Counted from the first letter of the stretch, positions 1 through 8,475 are shown. The stretch is 39,198 nucleotides of DNA from Akkermansiaceae bacterium UBA3385 (GCA_002358905.1 DEPT01000026.1:1-39198), one strand, 5' to 3'. Notes: a model not told the origin generated them from the letters alone. Translations and numbers: made by a program.

Positions 1-48
1 CCACAAAACTAGCAGAAGAGCCGCCTTTTAGGGCCTCTAAACACGTTT

Positions 49-198
49 AGAATCTACAATCTGTTGATTCTGTGAGCTTCCGTCTTCGCACTGCGTGCTA
101 CGCCGCGACAAGTAGGCAGTTTTGGGCAGATGACGGCTCTGTGACAAGCAAAGATGCCTCGAACTGGCAAGCTACACGGAATCTACTGCTTAAGCATC
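49..198. other. possible structured RNA segment, unidentified
   Basis: No gene is recognised in 1-277. Inside it several short complementary arms nest neatly: 49-54 with 66-71, 80-84 with 132-136, 90-94 with 116-120, 98-101 with 112-115, and 153-157 with 194-198. Three of these form one nested stem. I looked for tmRNA, RNase P, SRP and 6S RNA landmarks on both strands and found none. It could be a structured RNA, a gene remnant, or chance pairing. The strand is unknown. Confidence 0.25.
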
Positions 199-277
199 CC
201 TTTTCGCCGAGTGCCAACCTAAAATGAAACATCGCCTGCAAGGGGATAAAAGACTTTTGCAAGCGATGGTCGGAGGC

Positions 278-1015
278 CTAGAGTTTCAGTCGCCGGGATT
301 GTTTCCTATCCCATTGCCGGACCTGGTACACCATGTATCCCGCAGCACCGAAAGAAAGTAGACACAGGGGTATCTGCACCATCAGAGAACCCCACATCTG
401 TTCCCGGGTGTTAATCATGTGGCAGGCGGGTGATTCCGGCAGATAAAGGACAGGTAACCGGCTGCCCACCTTGTACATCAGCGCCGAGGGGTGCATGCGC
501 AAGCTGATTTCGTGCCCCGCCTTCATTTCACCCAGGGAAAAGGTTGTCCGGCCTTCGTACACCTTGCCATCGGAGGCAGTGAAGCGATAGCAGGCGTGGC
601 AGGTCTCGTCCAACGAGTCATCGGAGGAGAAATCCCTTTCCCGCTCGTGCCGGTACACCACGGCTTCGGCGGGCAGGCCGCGGGTCTGCAGAGTGTGGTG
701 CTGGTGCACCGTGTACACCACATAGCCACCAAGCCCCAGTCCCACCTCGACAAACAGCGCCACGATGAGCCACCGCAGCAGGCGGGTGACCTTCTCGCTG
801 CCGGTGTGATACTGCCACAGCACCAGCGCGAACACCGCACAGAACACCGCCTCAATCTGCCCGAGCATGAAAATGCCTGCCCCCTGTGCCGTGGCCACAC
901 TACCCGCCAGCCACAACACACCATACCACAGCGAAACCACCATGCAAGCGATGGATAAGAGAGCGGCGAGAAATGCAAAGATGAGAGGCATAGGGGTGAA
1001 ATCCGTTTTACTCAT
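278..1015 (-). CDS. DUF3592-like membrane protein
   Basis: A 245-residue protein with three predicted membrane segments at about 8-30, 46-67 and 80-103, a soluble domain at about 105-205, and a last membrane segment at about 210-230. The soluble part has the DUF3592 pattern: a linker ending in 'TRG', a beta-rich stretch with 'YRFTASDGKVYEG', and a final 'LPVLYLPESP' that matches the family's usual 'VxYxPxxP'. The function of DUF3592 is unknown. The ATG overlaps the stop of the upstream regulator fragment by four bases (ATGA), so the two are probably translated together. Three further DUF3592-like genes lie at 19739-21292, in an unrelated operon. The family call is from pattern only. Confidence 0.7.
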   Translation of the reverse strand: MSKTDFTPMPLIFAFLAALLSIACMVVSLWYGVLWLAGSVATAQGAGIFMLGQIEAVFCAVFALVLWQYHTGSEKVTRLLRWLIVALFVEVGLGLGGYVVYTVHQHHTLQTRGLPAEAVVYRHERERDFSSDDSLDETCHACYRFTASDGKVYEGRTTFSLGEMKAGHEISLRMHPSALMYKVGSRLPVLYLPESPACHMINTREQMWGSLMVQIPLCLLSFGAAGYMVYQVRQWDRKQSRRLKL

Positions 1016-1623
1016 TTAACGACTACCCACACGCCAGCATGGTCTTTTCCGTCTCGCTGTATAATACCTTTTTTCTTCAGTTCTGAAATATCACGTTCAA
1101 TAGACCTCTGACTCACCGACAAAGCCTCCGACATTTTCTTGGCGGTGATTGTCGGAGATTCGTTTATTATATTAAGTATATGCTGTTGGCGTTCAGTAAG
1201 TTTAATCTCCGACAAGCCTCCGACATTTTGACTGTCGGAGGTAGCATAAATGATTGTCTGAAATTGAGTAGGTGTCGATTTGAAGACAGGCTTCAGTTCA
1301 TCTCTATAACCTTCCAAGGCCTTGGTTTCATTGCAGATTCTAGTAAGGCCGCTGCCTCGTTTTTCCATGTAATCCAACTGTGCCATTACATTGGCAAGGA
1401 CGGGATTTCGCCTTTCCGAAGATACATCTTCTATGTCCAAGTTTTGTATCAACAAACCATTATACATTCCTCCCGGTGAGGTTACAACAAGACGGTCGCC
1501 ATAAATGTCCAAATGAACCTCGCTTCCAATTACGGTATAATCTCTATGAATGAAATGATTGACCAAAGCTTCCAGAATAGCGCGTTCTGCGTATTCCGGT
1601 TTATTTTTTCTCCCGTCCGCCAA
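1012..1623 (-). pseudogene. C-terminal remnant of an AlbA/Schlafen-type transcriptional regulator (COG2865-like)
   Basis: The 203-residue frame matches the C-terminal half of COG2865-type regulators: a GHKL-like part ('EALVNHFIHRDY', 'VTSPGGMYNG', 'RNPVLANVMAQLDYMEKRGSG') and a C-terminal winged helix at about 140-203 ('SVSQRSIERDISELKKKGII'). The N-terminal AlbA_2 domain is missing. The frame continues upstream past a TTG only to an in-frame TAA at 1645-1647, and a perfect hairpin follows at 1662-1696. Base composition is clearly more AT-rich than the surroundings, which suggests foreign origin. Its stop overlaps the downstream ATG, so a short product may still be made. A full-length family member would be about 400-500 residues. 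Confidence 0.6.
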
Positions 1624-1661
1624 TTTTTCCCAGCTGATGGTTCGTTAACTCCAGGCTTCAT

Positions 1662-1696
1662 AAAACAGCGTATCAGGTCATCTGATACGCTGTTTT
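1662..1696. terminator. perfect 15-bp hairpin with A- and T-rich ends
   Basis: Arms 1662-1676 and 1682-1696 are perfectly complementary with a 5-nt loop. The 5' arm begins AAAA and the 3' arm ends in a T run, so it could stop transcription in either direction. It sits just above the truncated regulator fragment and would block transcription entering it. It could also be the footprint of a lost element. Confidence 0.5.
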
Positions 1697-1822
1697 TCTA
1701 CGCCCAGGCAGGCCAGAATAGCTGCCGCAGGCGTAGAACGCACCGGCAGACGGAGCCGGGCCGTATCCGCGTTGAATTCCGAAAATCGGGTGGTCAATAA
1801 CACTCGATTTTCATTTTTGAAA

Positions 1823-1851
1823 TTGACTTTATTCCAGGTAGAGCGCATATT
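1823..1851 (+). promoter_or_regulatory. promoter of the LOG-family gene
   Basis: TTGACT at 1823-1828, a 17-nt spacer, and CATATT at 1846-1851. Only 7 nt separate the -10 box from the ATG at 1859, so the mRNA would be leaderless. Confidence 0.6.
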
Positions 1852-1858
1852 ATAGAGT

Positions 1859-2950
1859 ATGAGCCAACCTGAATTCCTAGCTGCCCGTGATATCAACAGC
1901 CGCGCTGAAACGCACGCATCCTTTTCCATTCCGGTAAGCACCGGAAACCCGGTTCTTGACGCCAATCTATACGACCTTTCACGCCGGTTCTGCGGGGAGC
2001 ATTCACCGGATACCGTGCTGCAAATGCTGGCGACAACCATGAATGCAGCGGCCAGCAACCTGGGAGAACATGATCTGGAGATTATGAACCGCGCCATGGA
2101 AGAAATGTTCCGCGCGGATAAGATGTTCCTCCCCTACGAAAACCGCCGCAAGATTGCCTGTTTCGGTTCAGCACGAATTCGTGAGACCGATCCGAGTTAT
2201 ATTCAGGCGCGGGCGTTTGCCGATCTGGTTTCCAGCCAGGGGTACATGGTCATTACGGGTGGCGGGCCGGGGCTCATGCAGGCCTGCAACGAGGGTGCCA
2301 CCGAGGAGCATTCCTTCGGACTCAACATTACGCTGCCATTCGAGCAGCACCCGAACCCCATCATGAACGGGAGTGAGAAGATGATGAATTTCTATTACTT
2401 CTTCACCCGCAAGCTCAATTTCCTGAAACAGAGCGATGCGCTGGTTGCCTTCCCTGGCGGATTCGGCACCATGGATGAAATTTTCGAGGCCATCACCCTG
2501 ATACAGACAGGCAAATGCACCATCTTCCCCGTGGTGCTCATGGATCCGCCGGGGGAATCGTTCTGGCACCGCTGGATTCACTTTATCGAAAAAGAACTAC
2601 TGGAAGCCGGCCTTATTTCGCCGGAGGATATGAAGCTGCTCTATGTTTCCAAGGATGCGGAGGATGCCTACCACCACATTGCCCAGTTCTACAGCCGCTA
2701 TCATTCGTATTATTTTGATGGCGATATGCTTTCCATTCGCCTTTCCCACCCGCTGGCCGAGGCTTCGCTTCCCTGGTTGCGGAATGATTTCAAGGATATC
2801 ATGCCGCTGAACGATATGGTGCAGCTGGAATCGGACCACTCGGACCCTGATGAGCGGCTCGGTTATCTTTCCCGCGTCAAGTTCACCTTCAAACGCGGCA
2901 ATTACGCCCGGCTCCGCGAGCTCATCGATTCCATCAACGACCTGGATTAA
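1859..2950 (+). CDS. LOG-family protein (nucleoside 5'-monophosphate phosphoribohydrolase-like)
   Basis: The 363-residue protein has a Rossmann-type core with both LOG-family signatures: 'GGGPGLMQA' at about 138-146 and 'PGGFGTMDE' at about 199-207. Characterised LOG proteins release the base from nucleoside 5'-monophosphates, in plants to activate cytokinins. Bacterial members are often annotated as lysine decarboxylases, which is wrong. This is the longer type, with an N-terminal helical extension of about 90 residues and a C-terminal tail of about 90 residues. It is monocistronic: its own promoter lies upstream and the next gene has its own promoter. The biological substrate here is unknown. 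Confidence 0.85.
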   Translation: MSQPEFLAARDINSRAETHASFSIPVSTGNPVLDANLYDLSRRFCGEHSPDTVLQMLATTMNAAASNLGEHDLEIMNRAMEEMFRADKMFLPYENRRKIACFGSARIRETDPSYIQARAFADLVSSQGYMVITGGGPGLMQACNEGATEEHSFGLNITLPFEQHPNPIMNGSEKMMNFYYFFTRKLNFLKQSDALVAFPGGFGTMDEIFEAITLIQTGKCTIFPVVLMDPPGESFWHRWIHFIEKELLEAGLISPEDMKLLYVSKDAEDAYHHIAQFYSRYHSYYFDGDMLSIRLSHPLAEASLPWLRNDFKDIMPLNDMVQLESDHSDPDERLGYLSRVKFTFKRGNYARLRELIDSINDLD

Positions 2951-3012
2951 CGGGCTCGGCTGGGGGCGCGCTTCTATCGGAGCACATCATCAGAAAAACG
3001 GATGTTTTCCAC

Positions 3013-3041
3013 TTGCAGAGCGCGGTATTCGGTGCTAGAAT
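3013..3041 (+). promoter_or_regulatory. promoter of the SulP-mutY operon
   Basis: TTGCAG at 3013-3018, a 17-nt spacer, and TAGAAT at 3036-3041, ending 9 nt before the ATG at 3051. Confidence 0.6.
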
Positions 3042-3050
3042 AAACGGCAA

Positions 3051-4889
3051 ATGGGCATGTTTGCTAACAGAGTGCGCTGGGGATGGAAAAGCGCGAAAAG
3101 TTTTCTGGCGCAGGGGATGATTGATCCCCTGCCCGCTCGCCATGCGCTGAAAGGGTATACCCTGGGCAAAGCCGGGCGGGATTTGAAAGCCGCCACAGAC
3201 GTGGCCCTGGTGGGGCTTCCCCAGGGCATGGCCTTTGCCGCTATGGCCGGGCTGGACAGCATCTACGGCATCATGGCAGCCACGGTGGGCACATTCATAG
3301 CCCCGCTGTTCACGCGCTGCAGTCTTACCGTCAGCGGCCCGAGCAACGCCACGGCTTTCATGCTAGCCAGTTTCTTCCTGGCCTCCTCCCCCGGCATCCA
3401 GAGCCAGCCGCATATCTTTGTGCCGCTTATCGTGTTCCTGGCAGGGTTACTCTGCGTTATCGGCGCATTTGTAAAAGCCACGGAGATGCTGCAATTCGTA
3501 AGCCGCAGCGTACTGGTCGGCTATGTAACCGGTGCCGCCACCCTCATCATCGCCTCGCAGGCGCGATATGTGATGGGCATCAACGATGTGGAGGCAGGGA
3601 GTTCCTTTTTCACCATGGCCAGTGCCATCCTGAACAACCTGCACATGGTGCAGTGGCAGCCCATTGTGCTGGGCGTGCTCAGCTTTGCACTGTTCATCCC
3701 GCTGAAGAAATATTTGAAACGCTTACCAACCTTTGCGGTCATTCTTCTGGTCATGAGCGCGCTGAACTGGGTGCTCTGCCAACCCTGGGCCGGAGGATAT
3801 TTTGCAGGTGTGCGCATGCTGCGTGATTTCACCATGAGCGACCTTTCCTGCCGACCACCGGCAGTGTGGGAACTGCCGGAGTATATTAACGAACTCATCC
3901 CGGTTATTGTGGGTATTGCCTTCCTCTCCACGCTGGAGCAGACCGTGATGAGCAAAACCCTTTCCGCCAAGACCGGTGAACCGCTTAACCTGAACCAGGA
4001 CACCTTTGCCGTGGGTATGGCCAACATAGGCTCTGCCCTCACCACCTCGCTTCCCTGCTCAGCCTCCCTCACCCGCTCCATGCTCAACTACACCGCCGGA
4101 GCAGCCACGCGCTTTGCCGGTGTATACTGTGGTCTTATCTGCCTGGGCATCACCTTCATTCTGGCCAATTTCCCGCTCATCTCCAAGATTCCGCACAGCG
4201 TGCTGGCTGCGCTGGTGCTGGCCAATGCCATTTCGCTGTACGATAAGAAGCTGCTTCGCATCTGTTTCCGCTCCACGCCGGGAGATGCACTGGTGCTCTG
4301 CGTCACCTTTGTGGCCGCCCTGCTGCTGCCGCTGCACATTGCCATCTTCGCGGGCGTGGTCATCTCCGTCTCCCTGTTCCTGCACAAGGCCGCCAAGCCG
4401 GAACTGGTGGAATACACCTTTGACGATGCCGGCACGCTGCGAGAACTCGCCCGCACCGAAAACCGACTTCCGCAGATTTCCATTGTCCATGTGGAGGGTG
4501 ATATCTTCTTCGGCGCTGCTGATTTATTCCGCCGCCAGGTAGCCCGCATTGCGGAAGACCCCAGTCTTGCCGTAGTGGTGCTGCGCATGCGCAATGCCCG
4601 CAATCTGGATGCCACCTCTGTCTGCGCACTGGAGGAACTCATCCGCTTCATCCGCGAAAAGGGGCGCCACATCATCATCTCCGGTGCCAGCCGCGAGGTA
4701 TTCCGCATTCTCCGCAAGAGCGGTGTGCTGAACCTGCTGCAGGAAGGCTGCACCAAGCATGAAAGCAATATCTTCCTGATTGAGCCCAAGAATCCGAACA
4801 TGTCCACCCGCAAGGCACTCATGCGTGCTCAGCAGCTTCTCGGCACCAGGCAGGCAGATATTTCCATCTACACCACGCAATCCAAATGA
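3051..4889 (+). CDS. SulP/SLC26-family anion transporter with STAS domain
   Basis: The 612-residue inner-membrane protein has the SulP layout. After a short cytoplasmic N-terminus comes 'DVALVGLPQGMAFAAMAG', the family's first-helix signature with its conserved 'PQGMA'. About a dozen membrane segments follow up to about residue 440, including 'VSGPSNATAFM'. A cytoplasmic STAS domain occupies about 475-585 ('RLPQISIVHVEGDIFFG', 'LDATSVCALEEL'). SulP proteins carry sulfate, bicarbonate, dicarboxylates or related anions; the substrate cannot be read from sequence. The 3' end overlaps mutY by four bases, an operon without an obvious functional link. ATG 3051 is chosen from promoter spacing; the ATG at 3057 is an alternative. 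Confidence 0.9.
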   Translation: MGMFANRVRWGWKSAKSFLAQGMIDPLPARHALKGYTLGKAGRDLKAATDVALVGLPQGMAFAAMAGLDSIYGIMAATVGTFIAPLFTRCSLTVSGPSNATAFMLASFFLASSPGIQSQPHIFVPLIVFLAGLLCVIGAFVKATEMLQFVSRSVLVGYVTGAATLIIASQARYVMGINDVEAGSSFFTMASAILNNLHMVQWQPIVLGVLSFALFIPLKKYLKRLPTFAVILLVMSALNWVLCQPWAGGYFAGVRMLRDFTMSDLSCRPPAVWELPEYINELIPVIVGIAFLSTLEQTVMSKTLSAKTGEPLNLNQDTFAVGMANIGSALTTSLPCSASLTRSMLNYTAGAATRFAGVYCGLICLGITFILANFPLISKIPHSVLAALVLANAISLYDKKLLRICFRSTPGDALVLCVTFVAALLLPLHIAIFAGVVISVSLFLHKAAKPELVEYTFDDAGTLRELARTENRLPQISIVHVEGDIFFGAADLFRRQVARIAEDPSLAVVVLRMRNARNLDATSVCALEELIRFIREKGRHIIISGASREVFRILRKSGVLNLLQEGCTKHESNIFLIEPKNPNMSTRKALMRAQQLLGTRQADISIYTTQSK

Positions 4890-5875
4890 GCATTCCCCAC
4901 GCGCAGGAAATGGCTCAGGCTCTGGTGGACTGGTTCGCCACTCAGGGACGCGACTACCCGTGGCGGCGCACAACGGACCCCTGGGCCATTCTGGTGAGCG
5001 AAATCATGCTGCAGCAAACCACCATTCCCACTGTACTGGGACGTTATGAACGCTGGATGCAGCAGTTCCCCACCCCTGCCGCGCTGGCTGCGGCCACGGA
5101 AGAAGAAGCCCTGCGTTCCTGGGAAGGACTTGGCTATTACCGCCGCGTGCGTGCGCTGCAAGCCGCAGCAAAAAGCATCTGTGAGAACTTCGGCGGTCAA
5201 TTCCCCGCCACCGAGGGCGAAATCCGCACCCTGCCGGGCATTGGTGACTACACCGTGGGGGCCGTGCTCAGCTTCGCCTTCAACCACCCCGCCCCGCTGG
5301 TGGATGCCAACGTGTCCCGCGTCTTTGCCCGCCTGTTCAACGATGCAACCCCGGTGGATTCCCCGGCAGGCAGAAAGCAACACTGGAAACTTGCAGCCGA
5401 AATGGTGCACCCCACCAACCCGCGTGCCTATAATTCCGCCATCATGGAGCTGGGGCAGACTATCTGTACCAGCGGCAGGCCGGATTGCCTGCTCTGCCCG
5501 CTGCGTCCGTGGTGCCAGGCAGAGAATCCGGAAACCCTGCCGGTGAAACTGCCGAAAAAAGAAATCACCACCATGGAGCATCACGATATCTTCCTGCTGA
5601 CCGAAGCCGGGTTGCTCCTGGAGAAACAGGCCGGCAACAAACGCCACGCCGGCATGTACCGCCTGCCCCGCCGCAGCACGGAGCATTGCGCGGCCCTTCC
5701 CCACCTGGCAGACCAGAAATACAGCATCACGCGCTACAAGGTCACCCGCCACCTGTTCCGCGCTGCTGAGGATGAAGCACCCAAGCCCGGCGAGGAATTC
5801 ATCCCCCTCACACGTCTGGATGATACCCCCATGGCCTCCCCGGACAGAAAGATTATCCGCCAGTTCCTGCCGTAG
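4886..5875 (+). CDS. mutY: A/G-specific adenine DNA glycosylase MutY
   Basis: MutY removes adenine mispaired with 8-oxoguanine during base excision repair. The 329-residue protein shows the HhH-GPD fold: 'SEIMLQQTTI' with the catalytic Glu region at about 33-42, the helix-hairpin-helix 'LPGIGDYTVGAVLS' at about 116-129, and the catalytic Asp in 'VDANVSRVFARLF'. The [4Fe-4S] loop has four Cys spaced C-X6-C-X2-C-X5-C at about 194-210. The C-terminal 110 residues form the NUDIX-like domain that reads 8-oxoguanine; it ends a little shorter than in typical 350-residue MutY. The start overlaps the SulP stop (ATGA), which argues for coupled translation. Confidence 0.95.
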   Translation: MSIPHAQEMAQALVDWFATQGRDYPWRRTTDPWAILVSEIMLQQTTIPTVLGRYERWMQQFPTPAALAAATEEEALRSWEGLGYYRRVRALQAAAKSICENFGGQFPATEGEIRTLPGIGDYTVGAVLSFAFNHPAPLVDANVSRVFARLFNDATPVDSPAGRKQHWKLAAEMVHPTNPRAYNSAIMELGQTICTSGRPDCLLCPLRPWCQAENPETLPVKLPKKEITTMEHHDIFLLTEAGLLLEKQAGNKRHAGMYRLPRRSTEHCAALPHLADQKYSITRYKVTRHLFRAAEDEAPKPGEEFIPLTRLDDTPMASPDRKIIRQFLP

Positions 5876-5967
5876 CAACAGATACGCCATTGTTGATTTC
5901 CACCAGCATTAATACTATTCATTATTCACGCAACCTCGCTGCCGAGGAAACGGCAGAACACTAAAAT

Positions 5968-6426
5968 ATGACACCCCTGTTAGCACATAATCCGGCAGGC
6001 TTAGTGGATGCGCTCTCCTTCACGGTAATCCTGGCGCTGCTTCTGATTCCCCTGGTCTATACCGGCATCTGCCTGTTGGGCTTTCTGCTCGGCAATATCG
6101 GCAGCGGTCGCAGTTTTCCGCGAGCGGCACTCTCCGCCATCGCATGCAGCGTGCTGGTATTCTGTCTGTTTGCCCCGGCTGGAATATGGCTTCAGCTCAC
6201 CTACGGTGTTTCAGACTCCATGAACGAGCCGGAATGGCTGAGCTGGTGCAAGATACTTCTGTTCTTCCTGACTGTACTTACTCCTGCGGCAATAGGGCGG
6301 TGTATCGCAAAGCTCAGCTGGTTGCGAGTCTCGCTCATCACGATTGTCGTTACAATCACCATGGCTGCCACTCTGGCTCTACTGTTTGCCATGGGGGTAT
6401 TCATGGCCATTATGTCGCAGGTGTAG
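5968..6426 (+). CDS. hypothetical four-helix membrane protein
   Basis: The 152-residue product is not recognised. It has about four hydrophobic segments, near 15-37, 50-75, 87-106 and 117-147, with short polar links and no signal peptide or catalytic motif. A -10-like TAAAAT directly abuts the ATG, so the transcription start would fall inside the annotated frame; the true start may therefore lie a few codons downstream, or the real promoter may be elsewhere. The gene stands alone between mutY and the FKBP gene. Confidence 0.6.
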   Translation: MTPLLAHNPAGLVDALSFTVILALLLIPLVYTGICLLGFLLGNIGSGRSFPRAALSAIACSVLVFCLFAPAGIWLQLTYGVSDSMNEPEWLSWCKILLFFLTVLTPAAIGRCIAKLSWLRVSLITIVVTITMAATLALLFAMGVFMAIMSQV

Positions 6427-6428
6427 TG

Positions 6429-6446
6429 CCATGCCTGCGGGCATGG
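6429..6446 (+). terminator. hairpin after the membrane-protein gene
   Basis: A 7-bp perfect hairpin (6429-6435 with 6440-6446) begins two bases after the stop. No T tract follows, so termination is only a possibility. Confidence 0.3.
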
Positions 6447-6466
6447 TTGTATGACCGGGAAGGAGA

Positions 6467-6495
6467 TTGATTCCCACGATTGTCTGTGCTAAATT
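6467..6495 (+). promoter_or_regulatory. promoter of the FKBP gene
   Basis: TTGATT at 6467-6472, a 17-nt spacer, and TAAATT at 6490-6495, ending 6 nt before the ATG at 6502. Confidence 0.6.
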
Positions 6496-6501
6496 CCGGG
6501 C

Positions 6502-7137
6502 ATGGATAAAGAACAGATGATTAAAGTAATGTCCTATCTCATCGGCTACCGCGTAGGCAGCCAGGTAATGCCGCAGATGCTGCCCGGTCTTCAGGGCGAC
6601 GATGTGCTGGCAGAGATGCTGGGCAAGGGTTTCCAGGACGGCCTTTCCGGCAACATGGATATGAGCCTCATCGACGAGAAGGTGAATGAATACCAGCAGA
6701 CCTTCCTCACCATGCTCCAGAAGCGCGGCGACGAGAAGGCCCAGAAGAATCTCGAAATCGGCAAGAAATACATGGAAGAAAACGGCAAGCGCGAAGGTGT
6801 GACCACCACCGAATCCGGCTTGCAGTACGAAGTCATCACCCCTGGTACCGGCGAAAGCTATGACGCCGCCAAGCACGGCGAAGCCCCCACCGCCGAGGTG
6901 ATGTACAAGGGCACGCTGGTGGACGGCACGGTGTTCGACCAGAGCCAGGCACCCGTGAAGTTCAACATCCGTCAGGTGATTCCCGGTTTCACAGAGGCAC
7001 TCAAGCTCATGCCCGTGGGTGCCAAGTGGCGCGTCACCATTCCCGCCGACCTTGCCTACGGCGCCAACGGCCCCGGCAGCATCGGCCCGAACAGCACGCT
7101 CATTTTCGAAATGGAGCTGCTCGGTCTCACCAAGTAA
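6502..7137 (+). CDS. FKBP-type peptidyl-prolyl isomerase (FklB/Mip-like)
   Basis: The 211-residue protein has an FKBP_N helical dimerisation domain at about 1-95, starting 'LIGYRVGSQV' and ending in a charged helix 'NLEIGKKYMEENGKREGV'. The FKBP catalytic domain follows at about 97-211, with 'SGLQYEVITPGTG', 'VDGTVFDQS', 'VIPGFTEALKLMPVGAKW' and 'LAYGANGPGSIGPNSTLIFEMELL'. Most active-site positions of the family are visible. It interconverts cis and trans prolyl bonds and helps folding. Unlike Mip and FkpA it has no signal peptide, so it is probably cytoplasmic like FklB. A small membrane-protein gene follows after 16 nt, and a strong terminator closes the unit. Confidence 0.9.
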   Translation: MDKEQMIKVMSYLIGYRVGSQVMPQMLPGLQGDDVLAEMLGKGFQDGLSGNMDMSLIDEKVNEYQQTFLTMLQKRGDEKAQKNLEIGKKYMEENGKREGVTTTESGLQYEVITPGTGESYDAAKHGEAPTAEVMYKGTLVDGTVFDQSQAPVKFNIRQVIPGFTEALKLMPVGAKWRVTIPADLAYGANGPGSIGPNSTLIFEMELLGLTK

Positions 7138-7153
7138 CCAAACATCAAACGCC

Positions 7154-7345
7154 ATGGCAGACTACTCATCCCGCCGCACCACTATTACCCGCGTTTCGCT
7201 CTTTGCGCTGCTGGGTGTCATTCTTCTGGGCTACGCACTGCTGAGCCTGGAGGGTAAGGAGCAGCTGATGTTTATCGGCATCGGCATTTTTGACCTGCTC
7301 TACGCCGGCATTATCTCCACCCCGCTCTGGCGTAAAAAACACTGA
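7154..7345 (+). CDS. small two-helix membrane protein
   Basis: A 63-residue protein with a basic N-terminus ('SRRTTITR'), one membrane segment at about 14-31, a short polar turn 'SLEGKEQ', a second segment at about 38-56, and a basic end 'WRKKH'. The function is unknown. It lies 16 nt after the FKBP gene and before a strong terminator, so it should be cotranscribed with it. The ATG at 7154 is chosen because the part of the frame upstream of it overlaps the FKBP coding region. Confidence 0.65.
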   Translation: MADYSSRRTTITRVSLFALLGVILLGYALLSLEGKEQLMFIGIGIFDLLYAGIISTPLWRKKH

Positions 7346-7370
7346 TTACTTTTCTTAGCAATCTGAACCA

Positions 7371-7410
7371 CTGCCGGGGCTGGGCATCGACTACAGCCCC
7401 GGCAGTTTTA
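7371..7410 (+). terminator. rho-independent terminator
   Basis: A perfect 12-bp GC-rich stem (7371-7382 with 7394-7405) with an 11-nt loop, followed by TTTTATT. It ends the FKBP unit. Confidence 0.9.
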
Positions 7411-7424
7411 TTATGCGATTACTC

Positions 7425-7453
7425 TTGCCTATCTAATGTGATTGCAGTATATT
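7425..7453 (+). promoter_or_regulatory. promoter of the small secreted-protein cluster
   Basis: TTGCCT at 7425-7430, a 17-nt spacer, and TATATT at 7448-7453, ending 7 nt before the ATG at 7461. Confidence 0.65.
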
Positions 7454-7460
7454 AGGCGGC

Positions 7461-7871
7461 ATGAACAAGCTCCCGTTCCTACTGTTGGCTGCTGTGTCAG
7501 TCATGACAGCCCCGGCAGCTGCACAACAACATGTCGAAAGTCTGGGTGTTTCCGAATATCTGGAAGCGCAAATCAATGTCGTTAATAGCGCTGCACAACT
7601 GCTCAACATCAAGAGTATTGCCAGTGCTCCCCAGGAAGTGGCAGCTGGAATCAACCAACTCACCGGAATACTCCACCAGCTGCGCGCCGCCAAACCACAT
7701 ACAGACGCCGCGGACAAAGCCCGTATGCAAACCGAAATGGGACAAGAAGCCCAGACTGCGGCAGCAACTTTACACCAGGCATTAGCAACCACCATCAAAA
7801 ACGATTTCTATCATTGCCAGGAACTGGTGGAAGCCCTTCAACAGTTTGCCAACGCCTTGCAAAAACTTTAA
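7461..7871 (+). CDS. hypothetical secreted helical protein
   Basis: The 136-residue product begins with a clear signal peptide (basic start, 'FLLLAAVSVMTAPAAAQ', cleavage likely after about residue 21). The mature part is almost wholly helical, rich in Ala and Gln, with a single Cys near residue 119. No family is recognised. It is the first gene of a cluster of secreted proteins, followed after 15 nt by the thioredoxin-like gene. Confidence 0.7.
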   Translation: MNKLPFLLLAAVSVMTAPAAAQQHVESLGVSEYLEAQINVVNSAAQLLNIKSIASAPQEVAAGINQLTGILHQLRAAKPHTDAADKARMQTEMGQEAQTAAATLHQALATTIKNDFYHCQELVEALQQFANALQKL

Positions 7872-7886
7872 TCCTCCTCTGCCAAC

Positions 7887-8453
7887 ATGTTCAAACGCAC
7901 CATTACTTTTGCAACAGTTCTATTCTCCCTGCTGGCCTTGCCCCCGCTCCCCGTCATGGCACAGGACAGCCCGGATGAAACAACTACAGAGACATCCAGA
8001 AAGAAGAAAGTCAAAAAAGAGGTCAGTCCCATTATCCCGGCTCTGAAAAAGGTCAAGAAAGTGAAAGGTCGCGTCAACGACAAAGCCGATTACTTCATTT
8101 TCCTGTATTCAGCCAGCTGGTGTGGTCCCTGCTGCAAAGAAATGCCGGAAATTGTTGATATTTACAAAGAAATCAAGAAATCCGGCAAAGTGGACATCGT
8201 TCTGTTCTGTCAAGACCGCACCATGGCCGATGCCAAGACCTTTGTGAACCGTTTCCGAATCAAATTCCTCACCGTCATGGGCAACGATGACAAATGTTCC
8301 AAAGTACCTGGCCACGCCCCTGCCGGTGGTATTCCCCACTGCAACATTGTGGACCGCACCGGCCGCACCATCATTTCCGGACATCCCGGCAATGTTATGG
8401 AACATTGGAAATCATACACCATCGACAAAGAAGGTGCCGGAATCGAAGAATAA
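7887..8453 (+). CDS. secreted thioredoxin-like protein (TlpA/redoxin type)
   Basis: The 188-residue protein has a signal peptide (1-25, ending 'PVMAQ'), a highly charged lysine-rich linker at about 26-64, and a thioredoxin-like domain at about 65-185. The active site is 'SASWCGPCCKEMPEI', with CXXC at about 76-79 and an additional adjacent Cys. The cis-Pro position is likely the Pro of 'GGIPHCNIVD', next to another Cys. It probably exchanges disulfides in the periplasm. It sits between two secreted-protein genes, the second of which is rich in Cys and could be its client; that link is inference from position. Confidence 0.8.
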   Translation: MFKRTITFATVLFSLLALPPLPVMAQDSPDETTTETSRKKKVKKEVSPIIPALKKVKKVKGRVNDKADYFIFLYSASWCGPCCKEMPEIVDIYKEIKKSGKVDIVLFCQDRTMADAKTFVNRFRIKFLTVMGNDDKCSKVPGHAPAGGIPHCNIVDRTGRTIISGHPGNVMEHWKSYTIDKEGAGIEE

Positions 8454-8475
8454 AACCAATCTCACTCAACACGAC

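Noticed and set aside
1..277. tmRNA or another housekeeping RNA
   Set aside because: A 'TAAGCAGTAG' stretch on the minus strand resembles part of tmRNA, but the tRNA-like ends, the TTCGA arm and a tag peptide frame are missing.
1678..2097. A 139-codon minus-strand frame ending in the hairpin at 1682-1696
   Set aside because: Most of it is antisense to the LOG gene and it crosses that gene's promoter. A remnant of an older gene end at 1678-1800 cannot be excluded, but nothing is recognisable.
4868..5890. A 340-codon frame antisense to mutY
   Set aside because: It mirrors the mutY coding sequence, which carries HhH and Fe-S motifs.
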